Shown: positions 43,612 through 52,720 of the stretch, piece after piece
Numbering within the stretch: the stretch's first letter is position 1
How the letters are laid out: every line of letters starts with the position of its first letter
From: CAYZMS01 sp964479625
GTDB lineage: Bacteria > Bacteroidota > Bacteroidia > Chitinophagales > Saprospiraceae
Reading direction: 5' to 3'
DNA length: 64,000 nt
NCBI GenBank assembly: GCA_964479625.1
Contig: CAYZMS010000022.1
Coordinates: 1-64,000 of the forward strand
Made by a program: the position numbers and the translations under genes
The notes under the pieces: generated by a model
Database searches by the model: none
Seen by the model: the letters and a program-made list of their open reading frames with translations, nothing else
What the model was told of the DNA's origin: nothing

Positions 43612-44997
43612 ATGAAATCAATTATGAAAAAAATAATAATTAGCTTTTTAGGAGCAGCAATGCTGGTTTGTACCGCTTTTGCCCAGGCTCCTACCGGTGA
43701 TATTTTGGTGCAAAACGCCACCGTATTAACCGTTACCAAAGGTACGCTGGAAAATACCGATGTATTGATCCAAGACGGATTCATCAAAAAGATCGGTAAA
43801 AATCTTAAAGCCCCAAATGGGGTAGAAGTGGTGGATGCCACAGGGAAGTTCGTTATGCCTGGAATCATCGATGCCCACTCTCATATTGCCCTGGATGTGG
43901 TGAACGATGCTTCCAAGCCCGTAACCGCAGATGTCTATGTAGGTGATGCAATCAACCCACAGGACATTGCCATCTACCGCGCTATCGCAGGAGGTACCAC
44001 TGCTGCTCATGCAATGCATGGCTCCGCCAACCCCATCGGTGGAGAGTGTGAGACCATTAAACTGCGCTATGGTCACAATAATCCCGATGCCCTGCGCATG
44101 GAAGATGCACCTCGTACCATTAAGTTTGCACTCGGAGAGAACCCCATGCGGGTACATGGAGAAGGGCGCGGCATCCAGCCTGCTACCCGTATGGGGGTAG
44201 AGCAGGTTTTCCGTTCTGCTTTTGAAGAGGCACTGGATTACAAAAGGGACTGGGCTTTATACAATGGAGCAAAAAAAGAGGGCAAAATAATGGCACCGCC
44301 TATGTACAGCGAGCGCCTGGAAACCCTGCAGGCTATTCTCGATGGTGAAATCATAGTGCATTGCCACTCCTATCGGGCTGATGAAATCTATATGTTGTTG
44401 AATGTTCTGAAAGACTATGGCGTCAAGAAGATCGTTTTTCAACACGTAAACGAAGGCTTTAAAGTCGCACCCGAACTGGCCGAATATGGGGCAATGGCCT
44501 CTGTTTTTTCCGATTGGTGGGCCTATAAGTTCGAAGTATATTATTCAACGGCCTACAATGCAGCCATCTTAAAAGAGAACGGTGTAGTAACCTCCATCAA
44601 TTCCGATGATGCCGGTTTGATCCGCCACCTTAACCACGAAGCCGCTAAAACTCAACGCTATGGGGGCTTAAGCGATGATGATGCCCTTGCCCTTGTCACC
44701 ATTAACCCGGCTATCCAATTAGGGGTAGAGGATCGTATCGGGTCTATCGAAGAAGGCAAGGAGGGAGATCTTGCTATATTCGACAAGCACCCGCTTTCGG
44801 TCTATGCAATTAATCAGATGACGATCATTGACGGCATCAAATACTTCGACATTAATGAGGATGCAGACGATATGCGCCTGATGCCGGATCCGGAAAAAGC
44901 CATGCCGGCTTCTTTTCTTCAGGAACGTCATAGCCACCATGGGCACAGCCATGACCGCTGCATGCAAGGTGTACTTTTTAGTTTTTCCGGGAATTAA
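43612..44997 (+). CDS. Amidohydrolase, exported, catalytically intact
   Basis: A 461-residue metal-dependent hydrolase of the imidazolonepropionase-like group. A Sec signal peptide (residues 1-25, ending TAFAQ) is followed by a composite beta domain and the barrel with all ligands: His89 and His91 (DAHSH), His250/His252 (VHCHS), His278 (FQHVNEG) and Asp332/Asp333 (NSDDAG). The chain ends in a His-rich tail (HSHHGHSHD) that could bind metal. Likely substrates are peptides or cyclic amides, as in related exported amidohydrolases, but this is not decided by sequence. It is 14 bases after the first gene and 20 before the third, so an operon is almost certain. Confidence 0.9.
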   Translation: MKSIMKKIIISFLGAAMLVCTAFAQAPTGDILVQNATVLTVTKGTLENTDVLIQDGFIKKIGKNLKAPNGVEVVDATGKFVMPGIIDAHSHIALDVVNDASKPVTADVYVGDAINPQDIAIYRAIAGGTTAAHAMHGSANPIGGECETIKLRYGHNNPDALRMEDAPRTIKFALGENPMRVHGEGRGIQPATRMGVEQVFRSAFEEALDYKRDWALYNGAKKEGKIMAPPMYSERLETLQAILDGEIIVHCHSYRADEIYMLLNVLKDYGVKKIVFQHVNEGFKVAPELAEYGAMASVFSDWWAYKFEVYYSTAYNAAILKENGVVTSINSDDAGLIRHLNHEAAKTQRYGGLSDDDALALVTINPAIQLGVEDRIGSIEEGKEGDLAIFDKHPLSVYAINQMTIIDGIKYFDINEDADDMRLMPDPEKAMPASFLQERHSHHGHSHDRCMQGVLFSFSGN

Positions 44998-45017
44998 TAA
45001 TTTTCAATTCAAGACAA

Positions 45018-46328
45018 ATGGTTATTCAGAAATATAAAGTTGTACTGGCCCTTTTCCTTTTTGGAAGCATGGGCTTGTATGCACAAGTAGAAAAGGCGAA
45101 AGCTGGGGTTTTTGCATTGACGAATGCCTCTATCCAAACCGTCACCAATGGAATGATCGAAAATGGTACGATTGTAATCGCCGATGGTAAAATCACCGGA
45201 CTGGGCACCACAGTAGCTGTTCCCGCAGGTGCTGAAAAGATCGATTGCCGCGGACTGATCGTTTACCCAGGCATGATTGACGGTGGCAACACGCTAGGGC
45301 TGGTTGAGGTTAGCTCTATCTCTTTAACTAGTGATGTCAATGAGATTGGTGATATCAATCCACACATGCAAGCACTAACGGCCGTTAACCCAAACGCGGT
45401 GGCCATACCTGTAACCCGCGTTAGTGGAGTGACGACCTCTCTTGCTGTGCCACAGGGCGGGACCTTTCCGGGAACCGCAGCATTGATCAATCTCGTTGGT
45501 TATACACCAGATCAGATGTTTGCCAATTTTAAAGCGGTCGTCTTAAATTTCCCTACACTGGGGCGGCAAGGCTGGCGCAATCGAAAAACAGATGAAGAGC
45601 GCGAAAAGGAGCGCGAAAAGAAACTCAAAAACCTGAATGCCTTCTGGGAAAAAGCGGCCTTCTACGCCAAGCTGGATTCAGCTTCCCTGGCAGGGGCTAA
45701 TTTATCAGACCGGGAGTACAATCCTGCCGTTGCAGCTGTTGCTGAAGTTATCAAGGGCAATAGCCCCATGATGATCGAAGTCAACCGGGAGAAAGACATC
45801 CGGGGAGCCATCGAATGGACAAAAGAGCAAGGCCTGAACAACGTGATCTTCAGCGGCGTAGCAGAAGGCTGGCGCGTAGCGGAAGCACTTGCCGAATCCG
45901 GCATTCCGGTGGTTACCGGGCCGGTGATCGCCCTGCCCACCCGGCCTTCTGACCGCTATGATCAGGCTTATCGCAATGCCGCCGTGATGCACGAAGCTGG
46001 CGTGAAGGTAGCCATTCGTTCGAATGATTCTGAAAACGTGCGCAACCTACCGTTCCACGCTGGCTATGCCGCCGCTTACGGTATGGGTAAGGAAGCCGCT
46101 TTAAAAGCGGTGACTATTGTTCCCGCGGAAATTTTCGGAGTAGCTGACCAACTGGGCTCTATTGAAGTCGGTAAAAGGGCAACCCTTTTCGTAGCTGACG
46201 GAGACCCCTTCGAAACGAAAACACAGGTCAAGCACCTCTTCATTAACGGCTACAAAGTCCCGATCGACAGTCGGCACATCCAGTTGTATGAAGAATTCCT
46301 GGATCGAACTCCAGGCTTGAAGAAATAG
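45018..46328 (+). CDS. Amidohydrolase-fold exported protein lacking metal ligands
   Basis: A 436-residue protein with a Sec signal peptide (residues 1-23, ending GLYAQ). The N-terminal YPGMIDGGNT region has Gly90 and Thr92 in place of the HxH metal pair; the position of the second histidine cluster reads MIEVNREKD, and the third reads IFSGVAEGW, both without His. A late IRSNDSENVR keeps an Asp. The closing LGSIEVGKRATLFVADGDPF is a normal amidohydrolase end. It is therefore probably a non-catalytic partner of the intact middle enzyme. A hairpin terminator follows. Confidence 0.82.
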   Translation: MVIQKYKVVLALFLFGSMGLYAQVEKAKAGVFALTNASIQTVTNGMIENGTIVIADGKITGLGTTVAVPAGAEKIDCRGLIVYPGMIDGGNTLGLVEVSSISLTSDVNEIGDINPHMQALTAVNPNAVAIPVTRVSGVTTSLAVPQGGTFPGTAALINLVGYTPDQMFANFKAVVLNFPTLGRQGWRNRKTDEEREKEREKKLKNLNAFWEKAAFYAKLDSASLAGANLSDREYNPAVAAVAEVIKGNSPMMIEVNREKDIRGAIEWTKEQGLNNVIFSGVAEGWRVAEALAESGIPVVTGPVIALPTRPSDRYDQAYRNAAVMHEAGVKVAIRSNDSENVRNLPFHAGYAAAYGMGKEAALKAVTIVPAEIFGVADQLGSIEVGKRATLFVADGDPFETKTQVKHLFINGYKVPIDSRHIQLYEEFLDRTPGLKK

Positions 46329-46339
46329 TCTTGCGCAAG

Positions 46340-46386
46340 TACATAGTACTTAGGCCTGGCAGCGCTCCGGGCCTGAGTACTATGTA
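46340..46386. terminator. Bidirectional terminator between convergent genes
   Basis: TACATAGTACTTAGGCC (46340-46356) pairs with GGCCTGAGTACTATGTA (46370-46386) with one T-G wobble, giving a 17-bp stem with a 13-base loop. The distal arm covers the stop codon of the - strand trhO gene, and TTTT follows at 46387-46390 on the + strand. Confidence 0.8.
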
Positions 46387-47426
46387 TTTTCTTCTATGTA
46401 CTCTCTACGTTCCTTACCCAGGCGGCCCTTTTTGAAACGCATACCGTTGAAGATCATCGTTGGTTTCAGGCGCTCCCGCTCTTCCTCGGGCAATTGCATG
46501 AAATCAGCGCACTCCTGTGAGCAGCATCCCTGGTATTTTTCAGCGCATTCGGGACATTGGATGTGAAGAAGGTGACAGGCGTCGTTGGCGCAGTTGGTAT
46601 GTCTGTCAGAAGGGGTGCCGCATAAGTGACAGCTACTGATAACATCTTCCGAGATGCGCTCGCCCATACGTTCGTCGAATACGAAATTCTTACCAATAAA
46701 GTGGTTTTCGAGCCCCTTTTCCGTGCATTGCCTACTGTACTCAATGATCCCGCCATCGATCATGTAAACGTTTTCGAACCCCTTGTGCAGGTAATAGGCA
46801 CTGGCTTTTTCACAACGAATTCCGCCAGTGCAATACATGATGATAGGCTTATCCTTGTCATCCTGCAGCATTTCCTCCACCAGGGAAAGTGCCTCCCGAA
46901 AGGTTTCCACATCCGGGCAAATGGCGGCTTTAAAATGCCCCACCTCGCTTTCGTAGTGATTGCGCATATCGACAATGACCGTTTCCTCTTTCGAAAGTAA
47001 GGTATTCACCTCTTCAGCACTCAGGTGCTTACCCCTGCGGGTAACATCGAAAGATTGGTCATCCAGCCCATCCGCCACGATTTTAGGGCGAATCTTGATC
47101 TTCAACTTATAGAAGGATTTACCATCATCCTCAATGGCGATGTTCAATCGCATACCATCCATCCAGGAGAAGCCGTACAGGTAATCCCGAAGCAGAAGAA
47201 GCTGGTCATTCGGTACAGAGATCTGACCATTCAGCCCTTCATGGGCCACGTATATCCGGCCATAGACCTTAAAGCTGGAGAGGTCCCGGTATAAATGATC
47301 CCGAAATTGCTCCGGGTTCTTTATTTGATGGTACCGGTAAAAAGAAAGAGTGATGCGAGCCTCCTTACTTTCCCGGAGACGACGCTTGAGTTCCTCGTTG
47401 TTAACGAGGTTGCGTAATTGTGCCAT
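46380..47426 (-). CDS. trhO: tRNA uridine(34) hydroxylase TrhO (rhodanese-related)
   Basis: A 348-residue cytoplasmic enzyme that hydroxylates uridine 34 of tRNA to 5-hydroxyuridine using oxygen. An N-terminal ferredoxin-like acylphosphatase-type domain (residues about 25-125, with AHEGLNGQIS) precedes a rhodanese domain containing VDMRNHYESEVGHF and the active-site loop MYCTGGIRC, with Cys199 as catalytic residue. The C-terminus is Cys-rich (CHLCGTPSDRHTNCANDAC and further CxxC pairs), the expected zinc-binding region. Length fits the family (UPF0176/YceA). Confidence 0.95.
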   Translation of the reverse strand: MAQLRNLVNNEELKRRLRESKEARITLSFYRYHQIKNPEQFRDHLYRDLSSFKVYGRIYVAHEGLNGQISVPNDQLLLLRDYLYGFSWMDGMRLNIAIEDDGKSFYKLKIKIRPKIVADGLDDQSFDVTRRGKHLSAEEVNTLLSKEETVIVDMRNHYESEVGHFKAAICPDVETFREALSLVEEMLQDDKDKPIIMYCTGGIRCEKASAYYLHKGFENVYMIDGGIIEYSRQCTEKGLENHFIGKNFVFDERMGERISEDVISSCHLCGTPSDRHTNCANDACHLLHIQCPECAEKYQGCCSQECADFMQLPEEERERLKPTMIFNGMRFKKGRLGKERREYIEENT

Positions 47427-47577
47427 ATTTGGTTCGGTACGTTAGAATTAACGGACAAGTTGCAGGCTTGTTGAGGCGGTAAAAAAAACACCCTATCAGC
47501 ATTACAAAACTTAATTAGGTGTACCGGCCTCTTCTGCTAACTGTACCAAAACAGCAAAGATAGCGGCTTTCCAGTTT

Positions 47578-49332
47578 TTATTCAAGTACTACTTTGCCAG
47601 TAAAGGCATGATCTCCCTGCTGGATACTGTAGTAGTACAGGCCTGTCGGAAGCTCTTGTAGTTCAAAGCGCTGGGGGCTACCTGTTGAATAAAAAGACCT
47701 CCAGCCTACTAATTGCCCCTGACTATTAAAAAATTTCCAATGCGCCTTGCCTTCCGTCAGACCTTCTATAAAAATAAGGCCATTGGAAGGGTTGGGGTAC
47801 AGACGAATGCCGTTTAATGTTGGAGTAGTTTCTTCCTCAGTACTGGTGGTATTCAGGGCAGCCAGAACGGCTTCGAGGGCGTCGATGCGGCCGTAGCCGT
47901 AAAAGGGATTGGGGGATTCCAGACCTGAAAACCCACTGCAGGTATCGGCCCGGGTGAGCCCAAGAGCCGTTTGTTCGAGAATGGTCTCGATCAGGTCCAC
48001 TTGTCCTGCCAGTGAGGGGTTAGCACTGATCATAAGGGCTACCGTGCCAGCTACATGCGGACCAGCCATACTGGTACCGCTCAAACTTCTGTAAGCACTA
48101 TCAGGAACGGTAGAGCGTACCCTTACTCCCGGCGCACTGATATTGGGTTTGATCACCAGCTTGTCTCCGAGCAGCACCGGCCCTCTGGAGCTAAAAGAGG
48201 CCAGGGCATCATCTTCGTCTGTGGCACCTACTGCAAAACTGCTTTCAAAACTTGCGGGCGTCTGGTTGATGGTGAGGCAGGCATCACCGGCATTACCTGC
48301 GGAAACCACTACCACAATTCCCGCTGCTTTCAGGTGAGTTACCGCCAGGTCAAGCAGGGGGATGTTGGTGGAATCACAACCTTCCAGTTCCGGACAATAC
48401 CAGGAATTATTGATGACATGGGGCGCAAGCTCAGGCCTGGGGTATTTACCTTCCAGGTCCGTTGGGGCGAGAAACCACTGAAAGCCTTCGAGATAAGTAA
48501 ATGGAGACCCATATCCGCGCTCCATATTACGCAGGCCGATCCACTGTGCAGCCGGTGCAACACCCACCTGCTCCCCATTGAATTCCCTGCCGATCATAAT
48601 ACCCATGGTATGAGTACCGTGGCGACCGTCATCGCAGGGCTCAGAGATGTCGAGCCCGCACTTATTGAAAGTCGTATCATGTAAGGGGCTGTAACTATGA
48701 ATGGCATCATGCCAGTTGTAGTTATGATTAATCGAATCGCCCTGGGCACCTCGGTAAGCCGGTCGCAGGGCGGGGTGTGTCCAGTCGTAGCCTGTATCCT
48801 GGCCGCCCACGACAACCCCTTGTCCGCGAAAACCCATTTCCCAGACTTCGGGGGCGCGTATCTTTTCAATGCCCCAGGGGAGATCGCTTCTGCCAGCGGC
48901 TGCAGGCGCCTCCCAACTAAGCGCTTTTCGAAAAAGATCATTGGCGTGGATAAAAGCAATATCCCGCCGTTTAGCCAGGTCGGGCAAAGAATGGGTGGGT
49001 ATCCGGGCCTGGAGGGCATTTACGATCCATAGCGAGTGGTGAGGAATCTGCTGCTGCCGGAGGTATCGAAGCAGGTCTTTTTGGCTTGAATCAGCTGTTT
49101 GCCTCAGGCTGTTGAATACGAGCTTACCCTTTTCTGTTTTCGAAAGAGCAGTGCCCATTGTAATCAGCCCCCCCTGCTGCTGCATTCGAATTATACAATC
49201 AAGGGAATCCGAGGAGCGAAGTAAGAGTGCTGGAGCTACTTTTTGTTGCCAGGCGGGATCGACCTGGGCGGAAAGACTAAGGGATAAACCCAAACAAATA
49301 CAGAAAAATGAAAACGTATAGAAGCGGTTCAT
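47578..49332 (-). CDS. Subtilisin-like S8 peptidase with T9SS type A sorting domain
   Basis: A 584-residue secreted serine protease. A Sec signal peptide covers residues 1-22, a prodomain-like part follows to about 140, and the catalytic triad is Asp179 (GGQDTGYDW), His238 (GRHGTH) and Ser421 (LSGTSMAG), with the oxyanion Asn in ISAPG/VVSAGNAG regions. The final 75 residues (from about 508) start with I-R-L-Y-P-N-P-S and end L-P-T-G-L-Y-Y-Y ... F-T-G-K-V-V-L-E, the type A C-terminal signal for secretion through the type IX system and surface attachment. This is direct evidence that the organism uses T9SS. Confidence 0.95.
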   Translation of the reverse strand: MNRFYTFSFFCICLGLSLSLSAQVDPAWQQKVAPALLLRSSDSLDCIIRMQQQGGLITMGTALSKTEKGKLVFNSLRQTADSSQKDLLRYLRQQQIPHHSLWIVNALQARIPTHSLPDLAKRRDIAFIHANDLFRKALSWEAPAAAGRSDLPWGIEKIRAPEVWEMGFRGQGVVVGGQDTGYDWTHPALRPAYRGAQGDSINHNYNWHDAIHSYSPLHDTTFNKCGLDISEPCDDGRHGTHTMGIMIGREFNGEQVGVAPAAQWIGLRNMERGYGSPFTYLEGFQWFLAPTDLEGKYPRPELAPHVINNSWYCPELEGCDSTNIPLLDLAVTHLKAAGIVVVVSAGNAGDACLTINQTPASFESSFAVGATDEDDALASFSSRGPVLLGDKLVIKPNISAPGVRVRSTVPDSAYRSLSGTSMAGPHVAGTVALMISANPSLAGQVDLIETILEQTALGLTRADTCSGFSGLESPNPFYGYGRIDALEAVLAALNTTSTEEETTPTLNGIRLYPNPSNGLIFIEGLTEGKAHWKFFNSQGQLVGWRSFYSTGSPQRFELQELPTGLYYYSIQQGDHAFTGKVVLE

Positions 49333-49444
49333 CGGATATTACTATTTTCGAAAATTGGAATTTTCAGTGAACGATAGTGATGCCAGGGGAGAGCTATATG
49401 GTTGACAGTCTCCAAAATAAAGAAAACATTCAACTTTTTTAAGC

Positions 49445-50047
49445 ATGAACACTGCTGAAAAGCACCTTCGTCGCGACCCGGTCATGGACCAACGTATGGA
49501 TAGCCACCTGCCCTATCTCTGGGTTGGAAAAGACGACGTCTTTGCGGATCTGTGCATTACGGTGATCTATCAATCCATCTCCGCAAAGGTGGCGGAGGTC
49601 ATTGCGGCTCGATTTGTTGATCTGTTCGAACAAGGGCTGCCGGAACCAGACTCCCTGATGGCATTGGAATTTGAAAAGGTGCGCGGTGTTGGCCTCAGCA
49701 AGGCGAAAGCCTCTTATTTATTCAACATTGCTGAATATTTCATCCAACATGAGCTGAGCATTTTCGAATGGAATGGCAAAAGTGATGGGGAAGTTCATCA
49801 ACTGCTCCAGCCTATTAAAGGCATAGGCCCCTGGAGCATCCGTATCCTGTTGATGTTTACTCTCGGCCGGCCGGATGTATTCCCTGTCGGCGACCTGGCC
49901 ATCCAAAAGCGAATGCGCAATATGTATGGGCTGGAAGAAACCGGCCGGCCCTTCAAAAGGAAACTGGAGGAAATTGCAGAAGACTGGAGGCCTTATCGCA
50001 CCCTGGCCTGCCGGTATATCTGGGGACGGGAGAAGGAGGCGGAATGA
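49445..50047 (+). CDS. DNA-3-methyladenine glycosylase (AlkA-like, HhH-GPD)
   Basis: A 200-residue DNA repair enzyme that removes alkylated bases. The helix-hairpin-helix motif is at about 121-131 (LLQPIKGIGPWS) and the catalytic Asp is Asp150 in FPVGDLAIQKR, 19 residues after the motif as in AlkA. An upstream structural helix reads CITVIYQSISAKVA (substrate pocket helix, Q-Q-x-S-x-x-A variant). It lacks the N-terminal TBP-like domain of E. coli AlkA, so it is the short form. Confidence 0.92.
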   Translation: MNTAEKHLRRDPVMDQRMDSHLPYLWVGKDDVFADLCITVIYQSISAKVAEVIAARFVDLFEQGLPEPDSLMALEFEKVRGVGLSKAKASYLFNIAEYFIQHELSIFEWNGKSDGEVHQLLQPIKGIGPWSIRILLMFTLGRPDVFPVGDLAIQKRMRNMYGLEETGRPFKRKLEEIAEDWRPYRTLACRYIWGREKEAE

Positions 50048-50090
50048 ATTAAAAAAATAAATATTTGACTTTGAGGGTGATTTGTTATAT

Positions 50091-50124
50091 TAGGTGCCTT
50101 GCACCTATAGGTGCAAGGCACCTA
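50091..50124. repeat. Perfect 34-bp palindrome
   Basis: TAGGTGCCTTGCACCTA (50091-50107) is directly followed by its exact reverse complement (50108-50124) with no spacer. It lies in the gap between the AlkA-like glycosylase gene and the aspartoacylase-like gene, both on the + strand. It would form a long stem or cruciform. No T run follows, so it is not a standard terminator; it may be a repeat element, a protein binding site or a stem stabilising the upstream mRNA. Confidence 0.8.
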
Positions 50125-50198
50125 TCAGAATTCTCTAATTTTCCACTCATTTTTCCTTGCCGAAGTCGTACCTTTCCAGTTTAGGAATCCTGGAATAC

Positions 50199-51140
50199 AT
50201 GGCATACGAACGAATCATCGGCTCCTATACCGGGCCAGAAAAAGGGCCCCTGCTGATTTGCTTTGCCGGCATGCACGGCAATGAGCCAGCCGGAGTGGAA
50301 GCCCTCGAAATCGTATTCAGCCTGCTGGAATTGGAACCCGATAGCAATCCTGATTTTTTATTCCGAGGAAGAATGCTGGGGATTAAAGGAAACTTGCCGG
50401 CCCTAAAGAAAAAAGTTCGATTTATAAAAAAAGACCTCAATCGTATGTGGAGGCCCGAATTCGTGCAACGGATGATGGCCACTGCAGTTGAACAACTTCA
50501 GTTTGAGGAACGGGAAATGCGGGATATCCTGCAAATCGTACATGAAGAGATCGCTTCTTACCAACCCGAGCTTATTGTCGTCCTGGACCTACACACTACC
50601 ACAGCAGATGGGGGGATCTTTTCCATCGCGACTGATGATCCAGAAAGTGTGCGCCTTGCCATAGAATTTCACGCGCCCGTGATCAAGGGCTTGTTGCATG
50701 GCTTGCAGGGGACGGTAATGCATTATTTTAATGATCATCATTTCGAACCCCGCACGATCTCGGTCACTTTTGAAGCCGGACAGCACGACGACCCTCTTTC
50801 CGTAAACCGCTCTATTGCGGCAATCATAAACTGTATGCGGTCTGCTGGTAATGTAAAGGCGGAGCATGTCGAAAACCGTCATGACAAACTCCTGATCGAT
50901 TACGCTAAAGGACTTCCCAAGGTGGCCGAATTGATCCTCCGGCATGAGATCGGCGAGGAAGATCAATTCGAAATGATGCCCAACTACCACAATTTCCAGG
51001 CAGTGGAAGAAGGCGAAATCCTTGCTCGAGATCGAAAAGGAGAGATCAAGGCAGTAGCCGACGGGCTCATCCTAATGCCCTTGTACCAATCTCAGGGGGA
51101 TGACGGCTTTTTCCTCATTAGAAGTCTGGAAGGCTGGTAG
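50199..51140 (+). CDS. Succinylglutamate desuccinylase/aspartoacylase family zinc hydrolase
   Basis: A 313-residue M14-like zinc enzyme that cleaves an N-acyl amino acid or a related amide. Zinc ligands are visible as His26 and Glu29 in AGMHGNEPAG and His132 in VLDLHTTTADGG; KKDLNRMW near 78-84 contains the Arg of the substrate site. A TTG start at 50157 is possible in frame, but the ATG at 50199 (MAYERIIG) begins right at the conserved domain. Length is typical. The C-terminal part (from about 240) with GEILARDRKGEIKA is a beta-barrel extension seen in many members. The natural substrate is unknown. Confidence 0.88.
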   Translation: MAYERIIGSYTGPEKGPLLICFAGMHGNEPAGVEALEIVFSLLELEPDSNPDFLFRGRMLGIKGNLPALKKKVRFIKKDLNRMWRPEFVQRMMATAVEQLQFEEREMRDILQIVHEEIASYQPELIVVLDLHTTTADGGIFSIATDDPESVRLAIEFHAPVIKGLLHGLQGTVMHYFNDHHFEPRTISVTFEAGQHDDPLSVNRSIAAIINCMRSAGNVKAEHVENRHDKLLIDYAKGLPKVAELILRHEIGEEDQFEMMPNYHNFQAVEEGEILARDRKGEIKAVADGLILMPLYQSQGDDGFFLIRSLEGW

Positions 51141-51154
51141 GTGTCATTGTGCTT

Positions 51155-51841
51155 TTAAATATTGGAGTCGAGTAAAACTTTCCATGTTCCCTGCTGGTTT
51201 TTCTGCCAAACGAAAATATACTTACCCCCATAAGAGCCTGCGCATTGACCGATCTCAAAAGCAATTTCCGAGTTGACCGGCTGAATAAAAATGGGGGTTA
51301 GTTCCAGGTGGTATTCCGGGTTTTTCATATAGCCATAAGCCTTCACAATTGCAGTAGTACCCCGGATAGGTGGGCGGTGGTTATAGTAAATAACATCAGG
51401 GGTGTAAATCGATTTTACGAGTTTTTCGACCTCATGATCGTTGCAATAGCTCACCCAGGCCTCCCGCTGCTCTTTCAGTTGGCTGGCAAGGGGTGCGTTT
51501 TCTTCCGCAATTGCAATGACTTCCAGTTCACGCAAAGGCTTTATACCCTCTAAGTTCCAGATGAGAAGATGATTGAATTGTCTTCCATCGGTAGTGGTAA
51601 ATCCACCGATCTCATAGGCGTAGGATTGGTCCCGGTTAGCGATGGTATATTGCAGCTTAAAGGTCGAATCTACCTCCAAAGATTGTTGCTGCTCCCAGTA
51701 CGATTGAATGGCCTCCTTGCCTTCCAGTAGGCTGCCATCGGGCAAGACTTTAATGGCATGGTCAGCGTATTCGAAAGGAAGCATCCAGCCATGAATAGAA
51801 AAAAAGAGAGGGAGTAACAAGGCCATCCATAAATTCATCAT
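51155..51841 (-). CDS. Exported tandem NTF2/SnoaL-like protein
   Basis: A 228-residue protein with a hydrophobic N-terminal signal (about residues 1-20, WMALLLPLFFSIHGW). Two NTF2-like units are suggested: the first with F-E-Y-A-D-H-A-I-K-V-L-P-D-G-S-L-L-E-G-K-E-A-I-Q-S-Y-W (about 23-48) and the second with VEKLVKSIYTPDVIYYNH...IRGTTAIVKAYGYM (about 135-170). Each has the helix-strand pattern and the R/E-G-x-x-A-I motif of SnoaL/DUF4440 proteins. Function is unknown, and no catalytic residues can be assigned. The gene ends only 14 bases from the convergent aspartoacylase-like gene. Confidence 0.72.
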   Translation of the reverse strand: MMNLWMALLLPLFFSIHGWMLPFEYADHAIKVLPDGSLLEGKEAIQSYWEQQQSLEVDSTFKLQYTIANRDQSYAYEIGGFTTTDGRQFNHLLIWNLEGIKPLRELEVIAIAEENAPLASQLKEQREAWVSYCNDHEVEKLVKSIYTPDVIYYNHRPPIRGTTAIVKAYGYMKNPEYHLELTPIFIQPVNSEIAFEIGQCAGSYGGKYIFVWQKNQQGTWKVLLDSNI

Positions 51842-52067
51842 TGGAATCGCATTTTAAGGCAATGAACAGTTTCGGATAAAGTTGAGGCCAATTAAGTGAT
51901 GCAGCAATTCACCCTGCACTAAAGGATGTCTCGTTCCCAGCCCAGGTGGATGTTCTGAACTATGTAGGTTAAGCCTTGGGAAAGATGGGCATTCCATATC
52001 ACTTATGTTTCAGAAGTTAAGTAGATTTAAGCCAATTAGTCAAAAAAATGAATAACAAAACCAACGC

Positions 52068-52694
52068 ATGAAAAACTGGTCAAACATATTGAGTATTATC
52101 GCAATAGGTGCAGTGATCCTTCTGTACATTCTTGCCTTTAATAAAAAACCGGGCAGCACCTTATCCGGTTCGGCATCCACTATTGGAAAAAGCGGGGGCC
52201 TGCAGGTAGTATATGTCAACGAAGACTCGCTTTTCTCCGGTTACGATTATTTCAGAGAACAATCCGAAATAATTGCAGAGGAGGAGCGCAAAGCCACCGA
52301 ATCCTTACAAGCCAAGCAGCGCGCCCTGGAAAATGAGATCCGAAAGGTCCAGCAACAGGTCCAACAGGGGTTGCTGGCGCCTAACCAGATTGCCCGGGAA
52401 GAACAGCGCATCGCCCAGCAACAGCAGGCTTTTATGGCGGAAAGCCAGCAGGCCTCCCAAAGCCTGATGGTCCAAACGCAGGCCTTGCAGATTGAGCTGA
52501 ATGAAAAGATCAAGGAGATACTGGAAGACTTGCAAGACAAAAACGGTTATGACTTTGTACTGAACTATGGCCCGGGTACCGGCGTATTAATTGTAAGTGA
52601 CAGCCTGGATATTACCGGCCTGGTGCTTGAAAGACTAAATCAGGTAGAATTGGATGTCGATATAAATGTCGATTCTACCGGTTCAGATAATTAA
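52068..52694 (+). CDS. OmpH/Skp-like periplasmic chaperone
   Basis: A 208-residue protein with an uncleaved-looking N-terminal hydrophobic helix (residues 8-24), then VVYVNEDSLFSGYDYFRE (the OmpH start motif), a long Gln/Glu/Ala-rich coiled coil (about 72-150, with repeated QQQ runs), and a terminal beta part with DFVLNYGPGTGVLIVSDSLDIT. This is the Skp/OmpH architecture of outer membrane protein chaperones. The Asp-rich tail is unusual. It is 26 bases upstream of the AcnA-type aconitase, probably in one transcript. Confidence 0.88.
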   Translation: MKNWSNILSIIAIGAVILLYILAFNKKPGSTLSGSASTIGKSGGLQVVYVNEDSLFSGYDYFREQSEIIAEEERKATESLQAKQRALENEIRKVQQQVQQGLLAPNQIAREEQRIAQQQQAFMAESQQASQSLMVQTQALQIELNEKIKEILEDLQDKNGYDFVLNYGPGTGVLIVSDSLDITGLVLERLNQVELDVDINVDSTGSDN

Positions 52695-52720
52695 GGACTG
52701 TACAAAAGCAAAAAAAAAGG

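Noticed and set aside
50091..50124. Palindrome as a standard rho-independent terminator
   Set aside because: No T run follows and the next gene is on the same strand; function left open.
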